A DNA stretch of 64,000 nucleotides from NCBI RefSeq assembly GCF_009728935.1, contig NZ_CP034235.1:6523501-6587500 (forward strand). Reading direction: 5' to 3'. Below are positions 9,805 through 18,206 of this stretch, one piece after another (position 1 is the first letter of the stretch; every line of letters starts with the position of its first letter). The notes under the pieces are model-generated. The model saw only the letters and a list, made by a program, of their open reading frames with translations. It made no database searches and was not told the DNA's origin. The DNA is from Paenibacillus psychroresistens (GTDB taxonomy: Bacteria > Bacillota > Bacilli > Paenibacillales > NBRC-103111). A program made the position numbers and the translations under genes.

Positions 9805-10464
9805 CTAATCAATAAATTCACGTTCAAAATCTATGATTTGCTGGTTATTTCCGATAATAACCATTACATCTGAATCATTTAAGATATCTGTTCCCATAGG
9901 TGCAATGGTTACACTATCTTTACGATTAATTGCAATAACGCTGCAGCCATATTTAACACGGAGATCCAACTCTTTAAGGGATAGACCAGACAAACGTTTA
10001 GGAACGGAAAGCTCGGCTACCGTGTAATCTTTGGATATTTCAATATAGTCCAACAGATTTGGAGATGCCAGCTGGTGCGCTACTCTGATGCCCATATCCC
10101 TTTCCGGGTAAACGATACGATCGACCCCCATCTTATTCAATACCTTGCCGTGTAGTTCGGTGAGTGCTTTGGCTACTACGGTTTTTACTTCCAATTCTTT
10201 CAAGAGCATCGAAGTTAAAATACTGGATTGAATATCATTGCCAATCGCCACAATAACGCAATCGAAATTACCAATGCCTAGTGCTTTCAAAGCCTCAATG
10301 TCTGTCGAATCAGCAATTACTGCACGGGTGAGTATTCCGTTCAATTTTTCAACAGTTTGCTCTGAGCTATCAATACCCAAAACGTCAAAACCGAGCTCGA
10401 TCAATTCTTTAGCCAGGCTTGATCCGAACCTACCTAAGCCAATCACCGCATACTGTTTTTTCAT
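9805..10464 (-). CDS. ktrA: KtrA/TrkA-type potassium uptake regulatory subunit (RCK)
   Basis: A 219-residue cytoplasmic gating ring subunit for the KtrB channel. The N-terminal Rossmann RCK domain begins KKQYAVIGLGRFGSSLAKEL (nucleotide-binding GxGxxG). The C-terminal ~75 residues are a TrkA_C domain, which in KtrA-type proteins binds c-di-AMP. ATG at 10464 is preferred to the frame start at 10482 since TAGGAG lies 7-8 nt upstream. The gene follows ktrB by 10 bp, so they are one operon. KtrC is the alternative name; the adjacency favours KtrA. Confidence 0.9.
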   Translation of the reverse strand: MKKQYAVIGLGRFGSSLAKELIELGFDVLGIDSSEQTVEKLNGILTRAVIADSTDIEALKALGIGNFDCVIVAIGNDIQSSILTSMLLKELEVKTVVAKALTELHGKVLNKMGVDRIVYPERDMGIRVAHQLASPNLLDYIEISKDYTVAELSVPKRLSGLSLKELDLRVKYGCSVIAINRKDSVTIAPMGTDILNDSDVMVIIGNNQQIIDFEREFID

Positions 10465-10474
10465 GGCCAGTCTC

Positions 10475-11830
10475 CTATCCAATCGTAATTTTCCCTTCGG
10501 TATACCGATATAACTCTTTTTCTTGTTTAGGCTGGAGGGCGTAAGCCATTGTTATGGGTCCAAGTCTCCCTGCAAACATCGTTAAGCTGATCATGATTTT
10601 ACCGAAAACAGTTAGATAAGGGGTAAGTCCTAATGATAAACCTACTGTTCCAAACGCTGATGTTACCTCGAATATGATTCTTATAAAGGCAGCATCCTCA
10701 GTGGTGGATAATACCATGGCTACAAAAATTACAAGGAATAATGCAAGCATGGTTAACGTAATCGCTTTAAGTATGCGTTCTTTGGCCAAGCGGAATCGGA
10801 AGAAAACGATATCTTCTTTACCGCGGATCATCGCAATCACTGCGCCAATTAGAATGGCAAAGGTTGTGGTTTTGATTCCGCCTCCAGTCGACCCAGGAGA
10901 TGCACCGATAAACATCAGAATAACCAAGAAAAACTGGGTCGCTTGCCTTAAGCTGCTCAAATCCAGTGTATTGGCACCAGCCGTTCTTGGCGTTACAGAT
11001 TGGAAGAAGGAAGCAAGCATTCTGCCTCCAAAAGATAAATGCCCCATAGTGTGAGGATTCGTAAACTCAAGAATAAAGATAATAATCGCCCCGGAAGCGA
11101 TAAGAAAGCCTGTCATGCTGAGAACGACTTTGGAATGCAAGCTAAGTTTCTTAACCTTCTTGAATTCAATTAAATCGGATAAAACTATAAAACCTAACCC
11201 ACCTAGAATGATTAAAGCCATAGTTACAAAATTCGTGATAAAGTCATTTGCATATCCAGTTAAAGAGCTGAATTCGCCATTAATAGAACCAAATAAGTCG
11301 AACCCTGCATTGTTAAAAAAAGAAATTGCGTGCCAGACTCCAAAGTAAAGCGCTTTAGAAAACCCGAGATCGAATGACCATCGGATAGTAAAAAGAACCG
11401 CTGCTGCACATTGAATAGAAAGGGAATACACTAGCACCTTGCGAAATAAACGGACAATCCCATCTACATTTTCCTGATTCAAAGCTTCTTTCAATAGAAG
11501 CCGCTCTTTAAACGAAATTCTCTTCTTAAGGACAAAAGCGATTAAAGTCGTCATACTCATAAATCCTAATCCGCCAATTTGAATTAATGCAATAATTACT
11601 ATTTGTCCAAAAATCGTAAAGTGGGTTCCTGTATCGACGATAACTAGTCCAGTGACACAAGTAGCAGATGTAGCCGTAAAAAAAGCATTGATAAGGGTCA
11701 AAGAGGTACCATGAACAGAAGAGATCGGCAAAGCCAATAGGCATGTCCCAATCAAAATCATTAGAGCAAAGCCCAATACAAGCACCTGAGGCGGTGTAAA
11801 CTTCCATTTACGGATATCAATCCAATTCAT
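10475..11830 (-). CDS. ktrB: KtrB/TrkH-type potassium channel-like transporter
   Basis: A 451-residue membrane protein of the TrkH/KtrB superfamily: K+ uptake, probably Na+-coupled. Four pore-loop repeats are visible with selectivity-filter glycines: SATCVTGLV, FFNNAGFDL, VTPRTAGAN and SAFGTVGLS. The ATG has AGGAGG upstream. It lies in an operon with ktrA and diverges from a cation/proton antiporter, which suggests a small ion-homeostasis group. A c-di-AMP riboswitch of the ydaO kind, common before ktrAB, is not evident: only ~236 bp separate the two divergent starts, with no conserved core recognised. Confidence 0.93.
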   Translation of the reverse strand: MNWIDIRKWKFTPPQVLVLGFALMILIGTCLLALPISSVHGTSLTLINAFFTATSATCVTGLVIVDTGTHFTIFGQIVIIALIQIGGLGFMSMTTLIAFVLKKRISFKERLLLKEALNQENVDGIVRLFRKVLVYSLSIQCAAAVLFTIRWSFDLGFSKALYFGVWHAISFFNNAGFDLFGSINGEFSSLTGYANDFITNFVTMALIILGGLGFIVLSDLIEFKKVKKLSLHSKVVLSMTGFLIASGAIIIFILEFTNPHTMGHLSFGGRMLASFFQSVTPRTAGANTLDLSSLRQATQFFLVILMFIGASPGSTGGGIKTTTFAILIGAVIAMIRGKEDIVFFRFRLAKERILKAITLTMLALFLVIFVAMVLSTTEDAAFIRIIFEVTSAFGTVGLSLGLTPYLTVFGKIMISLTMFAGRLGPITMAYALQPKQEKELYRYTEGKITIG

Positions 11831-11898
11831 AAGAGCCTCCTAATTAAATCAAAAAAGTCGGAAAACCACGCTTCTTAGGCTTGGTCCATGATAAATGC

Positions 11899-11904
11899 AT
11901 TATA
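11899..11904 (-). promoter_or_regulatory. Candidate -10 for ktrBA
   Basis: A perfect TATAAT on the minus strand, about 70 bp upstream of the ktrB ATG. No good -35 is found at 16-18 nt spacing, so this is a weak call. Confidence 0.3.
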
Positions 11905-11978
11905 ACATTGACGATACATATTTGCATTGAAGGTGAGAATACTTATATAATAACAGACAGAAGAATAGAACCACACTG

Positions 11979-12004
11979 GAGGAGCCTGTCAATGCAGGCT
12001 TCTC
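11979..12004 (+). other. Leader hairpin upstream of the antiporter
   Basis: GAGGAGCCTG / CAGGCTTCTC pair in a 10-bp stem (one G-U) with a 6-nt loop, ending about 62 bp before the chosen antiporter start. The following TTTGTCATTTTT is loosely U-rich. It may be an attenuator or mRNA-stability element in the 5' leader. The function is not shown by sequence. Confidence 0.4.
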
Positions 12005-12066
12005 TTTGTCATTTTTGGGGTTATTTCAGATTTATGGGTATCAAACACTTACTGGAGGCTATTCAC

Positions 12067-13326
12067 ATGCATTCGGAAACATTATTATTAGCACAGCATT
12101 ATCTGTTGGCATTATTTATCATTTTTCTCATTGGGACTTTGGGAGGGAAATTGGCTGAGAAATTAGGACTGCCAGATGTTGCGATATTCATTGTATTAGG
12201 CATTTTGCTAGGTCCTTCTGTGTTGTCACTTGTCGATATCCATGCTGAGTCTACTATGAACCAGATGATTTTATTGTTCGGAGCTTGTTTTATTATTTTT
12301 CATGGCGGGGTTATTACCAGCTTTGAGATATTGCAGAAAGTATGGCGTACGATCAGCTTGTTGTCTACCTTAGGTGTCGTAATTACTGCATTTATTGTTG
12401 CTTTTGCAGCCATGTGGATATTTAATATTCCTTTTCTGGTTGCTCTGCTGCTTGGCTCAATCCTAGCTTCCACAGATCCAGCAGCACTTGTTCCGATATT
12501 TCAAAAGTTCCCGATTCGCAGGAAAGTAGCTCAAACCGTTATCACAGAATCCGCATTCACCGATGCAACAGGTGCAATTATGACTACAGTAGTATTTGGG
12601 TTGTTATTCTCAAGCAAGGATGCTGGAGTATTTTCTATCGGATTTGAATTTATCCAGCTTGCATTGGGTGGAATTATTGTAGGGGCTATTATCGGATTTG
12701 TAGCGACATTTCTTATTTCTGAAAATGACCGGGGTTTGTTACGTGAATTTACCCCCATGGTCGTAGTATTAGCTGTTCTAGGATCATATCTAGTGGCCGA
12801 ACAGATTCATGCAAGTGGTTTTATGAGTGTCTTTGTTACAGGCTTAATGTTTGGAAATGCCAAATCTCTACGCCTAACTGTATTGCCTAAAGAAGAACAA
12901 GCAGCCCACCAATTCATTGATGCTGTGAGCTTAAAGCTGCGTATGCTAGTGTTCATTTTATTAGGAAGTCAGGTCGACTTTGCTGCGTTGAAACAATATG
13001 GATGGCTAGGTTTAATTGTTATTGCCATCTTCATTTTCGTAGCCCGACCGATTACCGTGCTTGCGAGTCTCTTACCCGATTCCAAAGCCAAATGGACGCG
13101 CCCGGAAGTCCTTTTCTTCTTCTGGACAAGGGAAACAGGTGTTATCGCTGCCGCACTTGCTGGAATTGTCGCAAGCTCTGGTCTGGCTGAAGGAAAGCTG
13201 GTGTCTGCTATCGTCTTTATGGCCATCCTAGTTACTCTGCTGCTGCAAGCAAGTACAACACCTTTTATTGCCCGAAAACTAGGCCTGCTCGAAAGCTCAT
13301 CTGAATTGAAAAAGGGAGAACAGTAA
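12067..13326 (+). CDS. CPA1-type cation/proton antiporter (NhaP-like)
   Basis: A 419-residue membrane protein that exchanges Na+ or K+ for protons. The frame is open from 11881, but ATG at 12067 has GGAGG 8 nt upstream and yields a normal N-terminus of hydrophobic helices. About twelve membrane spans are apparent. The family motif ILASTDPAALVPIF, around the ion-binding Asp, is present near residues 135-150. No long cytoplasmic C-terminal RCK domain follows. The gene diverges from ktrBA, which fits balanced K+/Na+/pH control. Ion specificity cannot be read from the sequence. Confidence 0.88.
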   Translation: MHSETLLLAQHYLLALFIIFLIGTLGGKLAEKLGLPDVAIFIVLGILLGPSVLSLVDIHAESTMNQMILLFGACFIIFHGGVITSFEILQKVWRTISLLSTLGVVITAFIVAFAAMWIFNIPFLVALLLGSILASTDPAALVPIFQKFPIRRKVAQTVITESAFTDATGAIMTTVVFGLLFSSKDAGVFSIGFEFIQLALGGIIVGAIIGFVATFLISENDRGLLREFTPMVVVLAVLGSYLVAEQIHASGFMSVFVTGLMFGNAKSLRLTVLPKEEQAAHQFIDAVSLKLRMLVFILLGSQVDFAALKQYGWLGLIVIAIFIFVARPITVLASLLPDSKAKWTRPEVLFFFWTRETGVIAAALAGIVASSGLAEGKLVSAIVFMAILVTLLLQASTTPFIARKLGLLESSSELKKGEQ

Positions 13327-13343
13327 GACCCGAATAAAATAAT

Positions 13344-13378
13344 AAAACATCAACCGGATATAGAATGGTTGATGTTTT
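13344..13378. terminator. Bidirectional terminator
   Basis: A 12-bp perfect stem (AAAACATCAACC / GGTTGATGTTTT) with an 11-nt loop. It sits between two convergent genes, the antiporter (plus) and the membrane protein at 13414 (minus), with A/T runs on both flanks. Confidence 0.85.
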
Positions 13379-13413
13379 GATAAAATTTTAATGTTATTGA
13401 GGGAGCCATCCAT

Positions 13414-13947
13414 TTAGCGGGCACGTTTCTTACTGCCACCCCAGTAATTAAAGTCGATTTTTTTTGTATTTCTTTTATCCTCCTCCTGAGCTGGTTTTAT
13501 TAGTACTCCTTCTTGCCAAAGCTGATAGCCATAAATCACAATAGATAAACCTACAAATGTGAAGAAAACATTCCAACTTGTATAATTAACTAATTGATAT
13601 AGCTTTAATTTGTTAAACCAATAATTCATAGGAAAAGCAAAAAATAAATCCATAATGATGTTAGTTATTAAATACAACCAAAACCTCCCGAAGGTAAAGT
13701 GAAATATCCAGATGGTTCCCACTAAAAAGGCACCATAAACAAATGGCACATAGGTAATAACCCAAGGAAATATAGTTTTTTCGACAACCCACCATTTAAA
13801 CGTATAGGAAAGCTCATTTTGTAACGTCACTAAAAGTGAGCCAAAAATTGCTACTGGCATGAATCGCTTAATAGTCCACTTACTCAAGAAACACAATGAG
13901 GTCCATGATGAGATAAAAATCGTCCATAATAATATTGTGTTAAACAT
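13414..13947 (-). CDS. Small integral membrane protein, CBO0543-like
   Basis: A 177-residue membrane protein with about five hydrophobic helices and a charged cytoplasmic tail (KKIDFNYWGGSKKRAR). The order of features, including RFMPVAIFGSLL, then a WW pair, then VGTIWIFHFTFGRFWLYLITN and DLFFAFP, resembles the Firmicutes CBO0543 family of unknown function. That assignment is from memory of the family pattern. The ATG at 13945-13947 overlaps a 16-bp palindrome and has its nearest Shine-Dalgarno (AAAGGA) about 13 nt away, an unusually long spacing. Confidence 0.75.
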   Translation of the reverse strand: MFNTILLWTIFISSWTSLCFLSKWTIKRFMPVAIFGSLLVTLQNELSYTFKWWVVEKTIFPWVITYVPFVYGAFLVGTIWIFHFTFGRFWLYLITNIIMDLFFAFPMNYWFNKLKLYQLVNYTSWNVFFTFVGLSIVIYGYQLWQEGVLIKPAQEEDKRNTKKIDFNYWGGSKKRAR

Positions 13948-13961
13948 GTATGTACATACAT
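13946..13961. promoter_or_regulatory. 16-bp perfect palindrome overlapping a start codon
   Basis: ATGTATGTACATACAT is self-complementary over all 16 bases and covers the start codon and the SD-ATG spacer of the gene at 13947. It could be an operator for a dimeric repressor or an RNA hairpin masking the start. Confidence 0.45.
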
Positions 13962-14073
13962 CCTTTAAAAATAGATTTCAAAATCTAAGCTGTCTATGTG
14001 AACATATGTTAATATCTACACAAATTGTTTTTTTATACTACCGCTAATAAAACCTAAAAAAGTCCATTAAAAA

Positions 14074-14109
14074 ACCTTCCCTCAATTAATTAACTTTTTG
14101 AGAGAAGGT
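14074..14109 (-). terminator. Intrinsic terminator
   Basis: A 12-bp stem with one mismatch (ACCTTCTCTCAA / TTGAGGGAAGGT on the minus strand), followed on the minus strand by TTTTTTA. It ends the gene at 14131-14706. Confidence 0.85.
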
Positions 14110-14130
14110 CTTATATTGGTTTATATCTAC

Positions 14131-14706
14131 CTATTTCATCATCGTTTTGTTGGCTAAGTACATTTCTATGAATGATTTACTAACATACGTCTTGCTATTA
14201 ATTATTGTAGGTGCGCTTGAGAGCATTTTTTCGGACATATCCACAGTAATATTTTTACTGCCTACCTTAATTTTCACCATATATTTTTTCTCCATCATTT
14301 TGCTGTCGTCCACCTTCTTGTTATCCATCATTTTGCCGTCATCCATCTTCTTGTCATCCATCATTTTGCCGTCATCCATCATTTTGCCGTCATCCATCAT
14401 TTTGCCGTCATCCATCTTCTTATCATCCATCATTTTACCGTCGTCCATCTTCTTGTCATCCATCATAGAGTTACTCATCGTTGTACATGTCAATGTAATA
14501 AAGTGAGTCTTAGCATCCCATGCAACTTGATATCCAAGGCTTTCTGCTATTTCTCTCAGCGGCACCAGCTCCATTTTGCTTTTAGTTACTACTTTTACTT
14601 TACTGTAATCGACCATTGCTTTCATGTCATCTGCAGCAGCAAATCCAGGTGCCAATAATGTTAAAGTTAGTAAAATAGCTGCTGCGATTTTAGTTAATTT
14701 TTTCAT
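14131..14706 (-). CDS. Secreted protein: copper-amine-oxidase-N-like domain split by Met/Asp repeats
   Basis: A 191-residue exported protein. A signal peptide (MKKLTKIAAAILLTLTLLAP...AAA) is followed by a half-domain like the copper amine oxidase N-terminal domain (MELVPLREIAESLGYQVAWD, residues ~45-65). Residues ~80-145 are a low-complexity array of MMDDGK and MDDKK units. A second domain half (VKIKVGSKNITVDM ... TYVSKSFIEMYL) closes the protein. GGGAGG precedes the ATG. The Met- and Asp-rich array suggests metal (Cu/Ca/Mn) binding or a flexible wall spacer; that is inference. It is monocistronic with its own terminator. Confidence 0.85.
   Translation of the reverse strand: MKKLTKIAAAILLTLTLLAPGFAAADDMKAMVDYSKVKVVTKSKMELVPLREIAESLGYQVAWDAKTHFITLTCTTMSNSMMDDKKMDDGKMMDDKKMDDGKMMDDGKMMDDGKMMDDKKMDDGKMMDNKKVDDSKMMEKKYMVKIKVGSKNITVDMSEKMLSSAPTIINSKTYVSKSFIEMYLANKTMMK
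14291..14466 (-). repeat. In-frame tandem repeat, 18-bp and 15-bp units (Met/Asp array)
   Basis: Alternating units encode MMDDGK (18 bp) and KMDDK-type (15 bp) peptides, about ten in all, some identical at DNA level. The mix of unit lengths preserves the reading frame. Arrays like this change copy number by slippage, so the length may vary between strains. Confidence 0.85.
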
Positions 14707-14758
14707 TTTCTATTCCTCCCAAATGGTTTTTTCTTCCTCCTAACCTTAACGAGTAAAT

Positions 14759-14785
14759 ATTATAAGATACTAACGCAATTGTTAA
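14759..14785 (-). promoter_or_regulatory. Candidate promoter for the Met/Asp-repeat protein
   Basis: TATAAT (minus strand, 14764-14759) with TTAACA upstream at a short 15-nt spacing. It lies ~53 bp upstream of the ATG. Plausible but not strong. Confidence 0.35.
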
Positions 14786-14979
14786 TTAATCCTTACATTA
14801 AGCTTACAATTTATTAAATGGCAGCCTGCTAATTCCGATAAAAATTTGTTATATTCTGTTAATATCTTCGTAAGAATTACATTATTAATTTAGCTATCTT
14901 CCGCTCATAGCTCGTTAACCCTTTTTGTACCCTAGGCATATATCTAGCTATATACCTTAGATAAGGGGGCAGACGCTAA

Positions 14980-16194
14980 ATGCAGAATAAGGGGCTAACC
15001 CAATTCAATAATTTGGACTCAAATAAAATAGGTCAATTCAAAATAATTTTTCATTGGAATCATTTGGACTGGATTTTTGCGGATCAAAAAATGAAGCAGG
15101 AATTTGAGGATAATCAATATTGGAAGAAGTGTATGCCTGCCGGGGTCAAGGTTGACCAGCAAGGGAACTACTATGTCTCGGTTCCGCGTTGGGCCCAAGG
15201 TATTCCAGCTACACTGAATCGAATTGTCATCCAGAATGGAAAGCCTTATCTAGAAGCTTTTCCAAGCTGGGAATGGAATAAAGCCGGAAGCTTAAATGCC
15301 TTGCAATCCGTATTGGGATATGAAATCGACGAATATAATCGAATGTGGATATTGGATCAAGGTAAAATCGATTTTAACCCTTCACCTGAGAGTTCACAGA
15401 AGCTGGTTTTATGGGATTTAAATACTAATAATCTAATCACTTCTATAATCATCCCGAATGAAATTGCTCCTTATCGCACCTCCATTCTCAATGACCTGGT
15501 CGTTGATAATACTAATGGGTATGTCTATATCACTGATTCAGGGAACGGCTGGACCGACCATCCGGTAGTCGGTGGAATCATTATCTTTAATATGCGAACT
15601 AAAACGTTCCGCAGAGTGCTTGATCAGCACTATAGTACGCAAGACTTTCCTGGGTTTCATTTTGAAATAGATTACCAACCGGTATATAGAAAGAAGCCCC
15701 TAAAAATAGGGGCCGATGGAATTGCTCTGTCTGCAGATCGCTTAACTCTCTACTACTGTCAGGTAACAGGGCGAAATTTATATGCTATTGATACTTTACT
15801 GCTAAGAAATTCCAACACTCCATTAGAGGAAATAGGTAAAGCTGTGCGATCCCTTGGAAGCAAAGGCACTAACAGCGATGGCATGCGTGGCGACAATAAA
15901 GGGAATATTTTTTATACTATGGTGGAAGGGAAGGGAGTTGGCTTCTTTTCACCTGAAAGCAACAGCTTTAATCATTTTGTCTCGGATGACAGAATGCTGT
16001 GGGTCGACGGTGTAGCCTTTGACCAACGGGGATCTATATTATTCAATAACAGCAGGCTCCACCAAATATTTGATGAACCTCAACCGGATATAGATTGGAC
16101 CTACCCGTACAACTTTATTATCTGGAAGGCTTTCGTGGGCCATGATATAAAATCCTATTTATATGCAAATCCCAAGCCCGTTTCTCCAATTTAA
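14980..16194 (+). CDS. Yellow / major royal jelly protein-like beta-propeller
   Basis: A 404-residue protein resembling the MRJP/Yellow family (PF03022), best known from insects and present patchily in bacteria. Seen motifs include MPAGVKVDQQGNYYVSVPRW, LGYEIDEYNRMWILDQG, NDLVVDNTNGYVYITDSG and GADGIALSADRLTLYYCQVT, in the family order and over the whole length. GGGGGC lies ~10 nt before the ATG. No signal peptide is visible, whereas insect Yellow proteins are secreted. Bacterial members have no settled reaction. It has its own promoter region and no obvious functional partners, so the role is open. Confidence 0.85.
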   Translation: MQNKGLTQFNNLDSNKIGQFKIIFHWNHLDWIFADQKMKQEFEDNQYWKKCMPAGVKVDQQGNYYVSVPRWAQGIPATLNRIVIQNGKPYLEAFPSWEWNKAGSLNALQSVLGYEIDEYNRMWILDQGKIDFNPSPESSQKLVLWDLNTNNLITSIIIPNEIAPYRTSILNDLVVDNTNGYVYITDSGNGWTDHPVVGGIIIFNMRTKTFRRVLDQHYSTQDFPGFHFEIDYQPVYRKKPLKIGADGIALSADRLTLYYCQVTGRNLYAIDTLLLRNSNTPLEEIGKAVRSLGSKGTNSDGMRGDNKGNIFYTMVEGKGVGFFSPESNSFNHFVSDDRMLWVDGVAFDQRGSILFNNSRLHQIFDEPQPDIDWTYPYNFIIWKAFVGHDIKSYLYANPKPVSPI

Positions 16195-16203
16195 AAAACC
16201 ACA

Positions 16204-16235
16204 AAAGGACAAACCGTTTTTAAGGTCTGTCCCTT
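16204..16235 (-). terminator. Terminator of the SBP-permease-glycosidase operon
   Basis: A 12-bp hairpin whose stem is complete in minus-strand RNA (two G-U pairs) but mismatched in plus-strand RNA. The minus strand continues into GGTTTTTT. It lies directly after the gene at 16240. Confidence 0.75.
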
Positions 16236-16239
16236 TGCA

Positions 16240-17271
16240 TTAATCCAGCTTCTTACTCGTAGCCACTGTAATACATCTGAATTCTCGGTAATTATCATTG
16301 TATTCAATCGTCGCTGGATCACCCGTTTTTGCGGGTCGACAGGCACAGTAAAAGTGGTATAAAGTATCCTGCCAATAGATTACGGAAGATTTATGTGCAT
16401 GTATTTCGTCCAATTCACCCGGACCTCCAATCGGAATCCAAGGCTCTGGTAAGCTATCCCAGTGTAATAAATCATTGGACAAAGCCAAAGCTCCTTGGGC
16501 ATGCTTCCCATCAAAACCAAAGCCGAAATTGACCCAGCGCTGACCGTCATGTTTAATGCATGGATCGCTGTAATACTGGCTGAAGAAGCTATCGTCCTTA
16601 ACAGTCATTAGTGGATTTTCTTCAGTTCGTGTCCAATGGATTAGATCCTCAGAAACAGCCACGCCTGTTTCTTCCTTCCATGGCCATTCTGCTTTCTCTT
16701 TGGCGTTATAGAACATCCAATACTGATCTTGAGCTTCGATCACACAGCATTTATACAACCCGCCTTGCTCCCATTCTGCACCTTGCTCATAGGTGAAAAC
16801 AGGCTGTTCAAGCCGATGCCAATTCAGCAGCAGCTCATCCTCGCACCAAGCCAATCCCATAACTGCCCCGCCAGATTCATAGCCAACCTGCGGATAGGCA
16901 TGATAGATCATCCAATATTTATTGTCTATTTTCTTAAGCTTCGGCAAAGTGTATAAATCAGCCGATTCCAGCAGAATCCATGAGCCCGCAGCACCTACAT
17001 GATCCCAATGCGATGTTTCCGATCTTTCCAACATAAGTCCTTGAAATTCCCAATCGATTAAATTCGAGCTTGTAGCCAGCGCCGTTTGATAGCCCTCTCC
17101 ATTGAACCCAATATACATCATGTGAAATAAGTCATTGTGATAGAAAACAAACGGGCAATCAACGCCCTTTTCATCAAAACTTCCAGCAATGCCTGACCCC
17201 TGAACTACCTGACGCCCCCATTTATGAGGTGTTGCTAAATGCTCAACTTCAGCTCGATTAATCATGTCCAT
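16240..17271 (-). CDS. GH43/GH32-superfamily beta-propeller glycosidase
   Basis: A 343-residue protein with repeated propeller blades: FDEKGVDCPFVFYHNDLFHMMY, ALATSSNLIDWEFQG, KIDNKYWMIYHAY, GVAVSEDLIHWTR and LALSNDLLHWDSL. The S-x-D-L-x-x-W pattern is typical of the GH43/62/32/68/130 five-bladed fold. No signal peptide is seen, so it likely acts on imported oligosaccharides. It is the last gene of the operon after the second permease (32 bp gap), which supports intracellular processing of the imported substrate. The exact GH family and catalytic acids cannot be fixed by eye; a beta-fructosidase-, xylosidase- or mannoside-phosphorylase-like activity is possible. Confidence 0.75.
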   Translation of the reverse strand: MDMINRAEVEHLATPHKWGRQVVQGSGIAGSFDEKGVDCPFVFYHNDLFHMMYIGFNGEGYQTALATSSNLIDWEFQGLMLERSETSHWDHVGAAGSWILLESADLYTLPKLKKIDNKYWMIYHAYPQVGYESGGAVMGLAWCEDELLLNWHRLEQPVFTYEQGAEWEQGGLYKCCVIEAQDQYWMFYNAKEKAEWPWKEETGVAVSEDLIHWTRTEENPLMTVKDDSFFSQYYSDPCIKHDGQRWVNFGFGFDGKHAQGALALSNDLLHWDSLPEPWIPIGGPGELDEIHAHKSSVIYWQDTLYHFYCACRPAKTGDPATIEYNDNYREFRCITVATSKKLD

Positions 17272-17303
17272 ATAATCTATACCTCCAATTGAAATACAAA
17301 GCT

Positions 17304-18185
17304 TTATCCCTTAACACTCCCCATTACCACACCTTTAATAAAAAACCGCTGCAGGAAAGGATATACAACTAATATCGGTAAAGCAGCTAAGAAAATTTGT
17401 GCACCTTTTAAGGTTCTGTCGGATACTTCTGATAGCGAAGATATATCGTTTGGGTCAAGCAGGCTAAATTCACGATTGACCACTACCGTTTGCAAATAGC
17501 TTTGCAAGGGATAATGCTCAGGCCGATTCATCAGAATTAATCCGTCAAACCATGAGTTCCAATGCCCCACCATCGTAAACAGCAGGATTGTTGCCAAAGC
17601 TGGACCGGATAAAGGAATATATATTTTTGCGAGAATGGTCCAATGATTGGCCCCATCTACAGTAGCTGCTTCTTCCAATTCCTTAGGGAGCCCGCGATAG
17701 AAGTTTAGCAGCAGCACAACATTGAATATAACCACGCCTCCTGGCAAGATCAACGCCCAAAGGCTATCTAATAAATGCACACTTTTGATAATAAGATACC
17801 ACGGAATTAATCCACCACTAACTAACATCGTCAGGACAAAGAACCATGCATAGAAAGTTCTGCCTTTAAATGCTTTCGACTCTTTGGACAAAGGATAGGC
17901 TAGAAAAGTGACCAGAATCATACTGATGGTTGTGCCAAGAACAACCCGTTGCAGACTAATCCCAAATGCTCGGAGAAATTCAGGCTTCTGCAGCACATAT
18001 TCATAGGATTTCAAAGTAAATTCCACGGGCCAGAGCTTAACTAAGCCTGCACTTGCTGCTGTGCTGGAGCTGAATGAGACCGCAAAGACATTAATTAAAG
18101 GCAGCAAACAGATCACAGCCATTAAGAATAAAAAGATATAATTGCCTGCATTAAATATTTTTCCAGATAAAGAAGCTTGCTTCAC
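17304..18185 (-). CDS. LplC/YtcP-type carbohydrate ABC transporter permease
   Basis: A 293-residue CUT1 permease with six membrane helices. It carries the EAA loop EEAATVDGANHWTILAKIYIPLS near residues 180-205 and the family C-terminus FFIKGVVMGSVKG. The frame extends to a TTG at 18206, but GTG at 18185 has a perfect AGGAGG 7 nt upstream and is preferred. It lies 21 bp after the partner permease and pairs with it. No ATPase gene is nearby; such systems normally share MsmX encoded elsewhere. Confidence 0.92.
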   Translation of the reverse strand: MKQASLSGKIFNAGNYIFLFLMAVICLLPLINVFAVSFSSSTAASAGLVKLWPVEFTLKSYEYVLQKPEFLRAFGISLQRVVLGTTISMILVTFLAYPLSKESKAFKGRTFYAWFFVLTMLVSGGLIPWYLIIKSVHLLDSLWALILPGGVVIFNVVLLLNFYRGLPKELEEAATVDGANHWTILAKIYIPLSGPALATILLFTMVGHWNSWFDGLILMNRPEHYPLQSYLQTVVVNREFSLLDPNDISSLSEVSDRTLKGAQIFLAALPILVVYPFLQRFFIKGVVMGSVKG

Positions 18186-18206
18186 GACGAATCCTCCTAT
18201 CTCCAA

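Noticed and set aside
11831..12066. c-di-AMP (ydaO-type) riboswitch before ktrB or the antiporter
   Set aside because: The divergent region is short and I could not recognise a conserved riboswitch core on either strand.
14291..14466. CRISPR-like array of short direct repeats
   Set aside because: Units are 15-18 bp, contiguous without spacers, in frame and coding MMDDGK/MDDKK; no cas genes nearby.
13351..16098. CAACCGGATATAGA occurs in the terminator at 13351 and inside the Yellow-like gene at 16081
   Set aside because: Only 14 bases, one copy inside a coding frame and one in a stem-loop; most likely chance.
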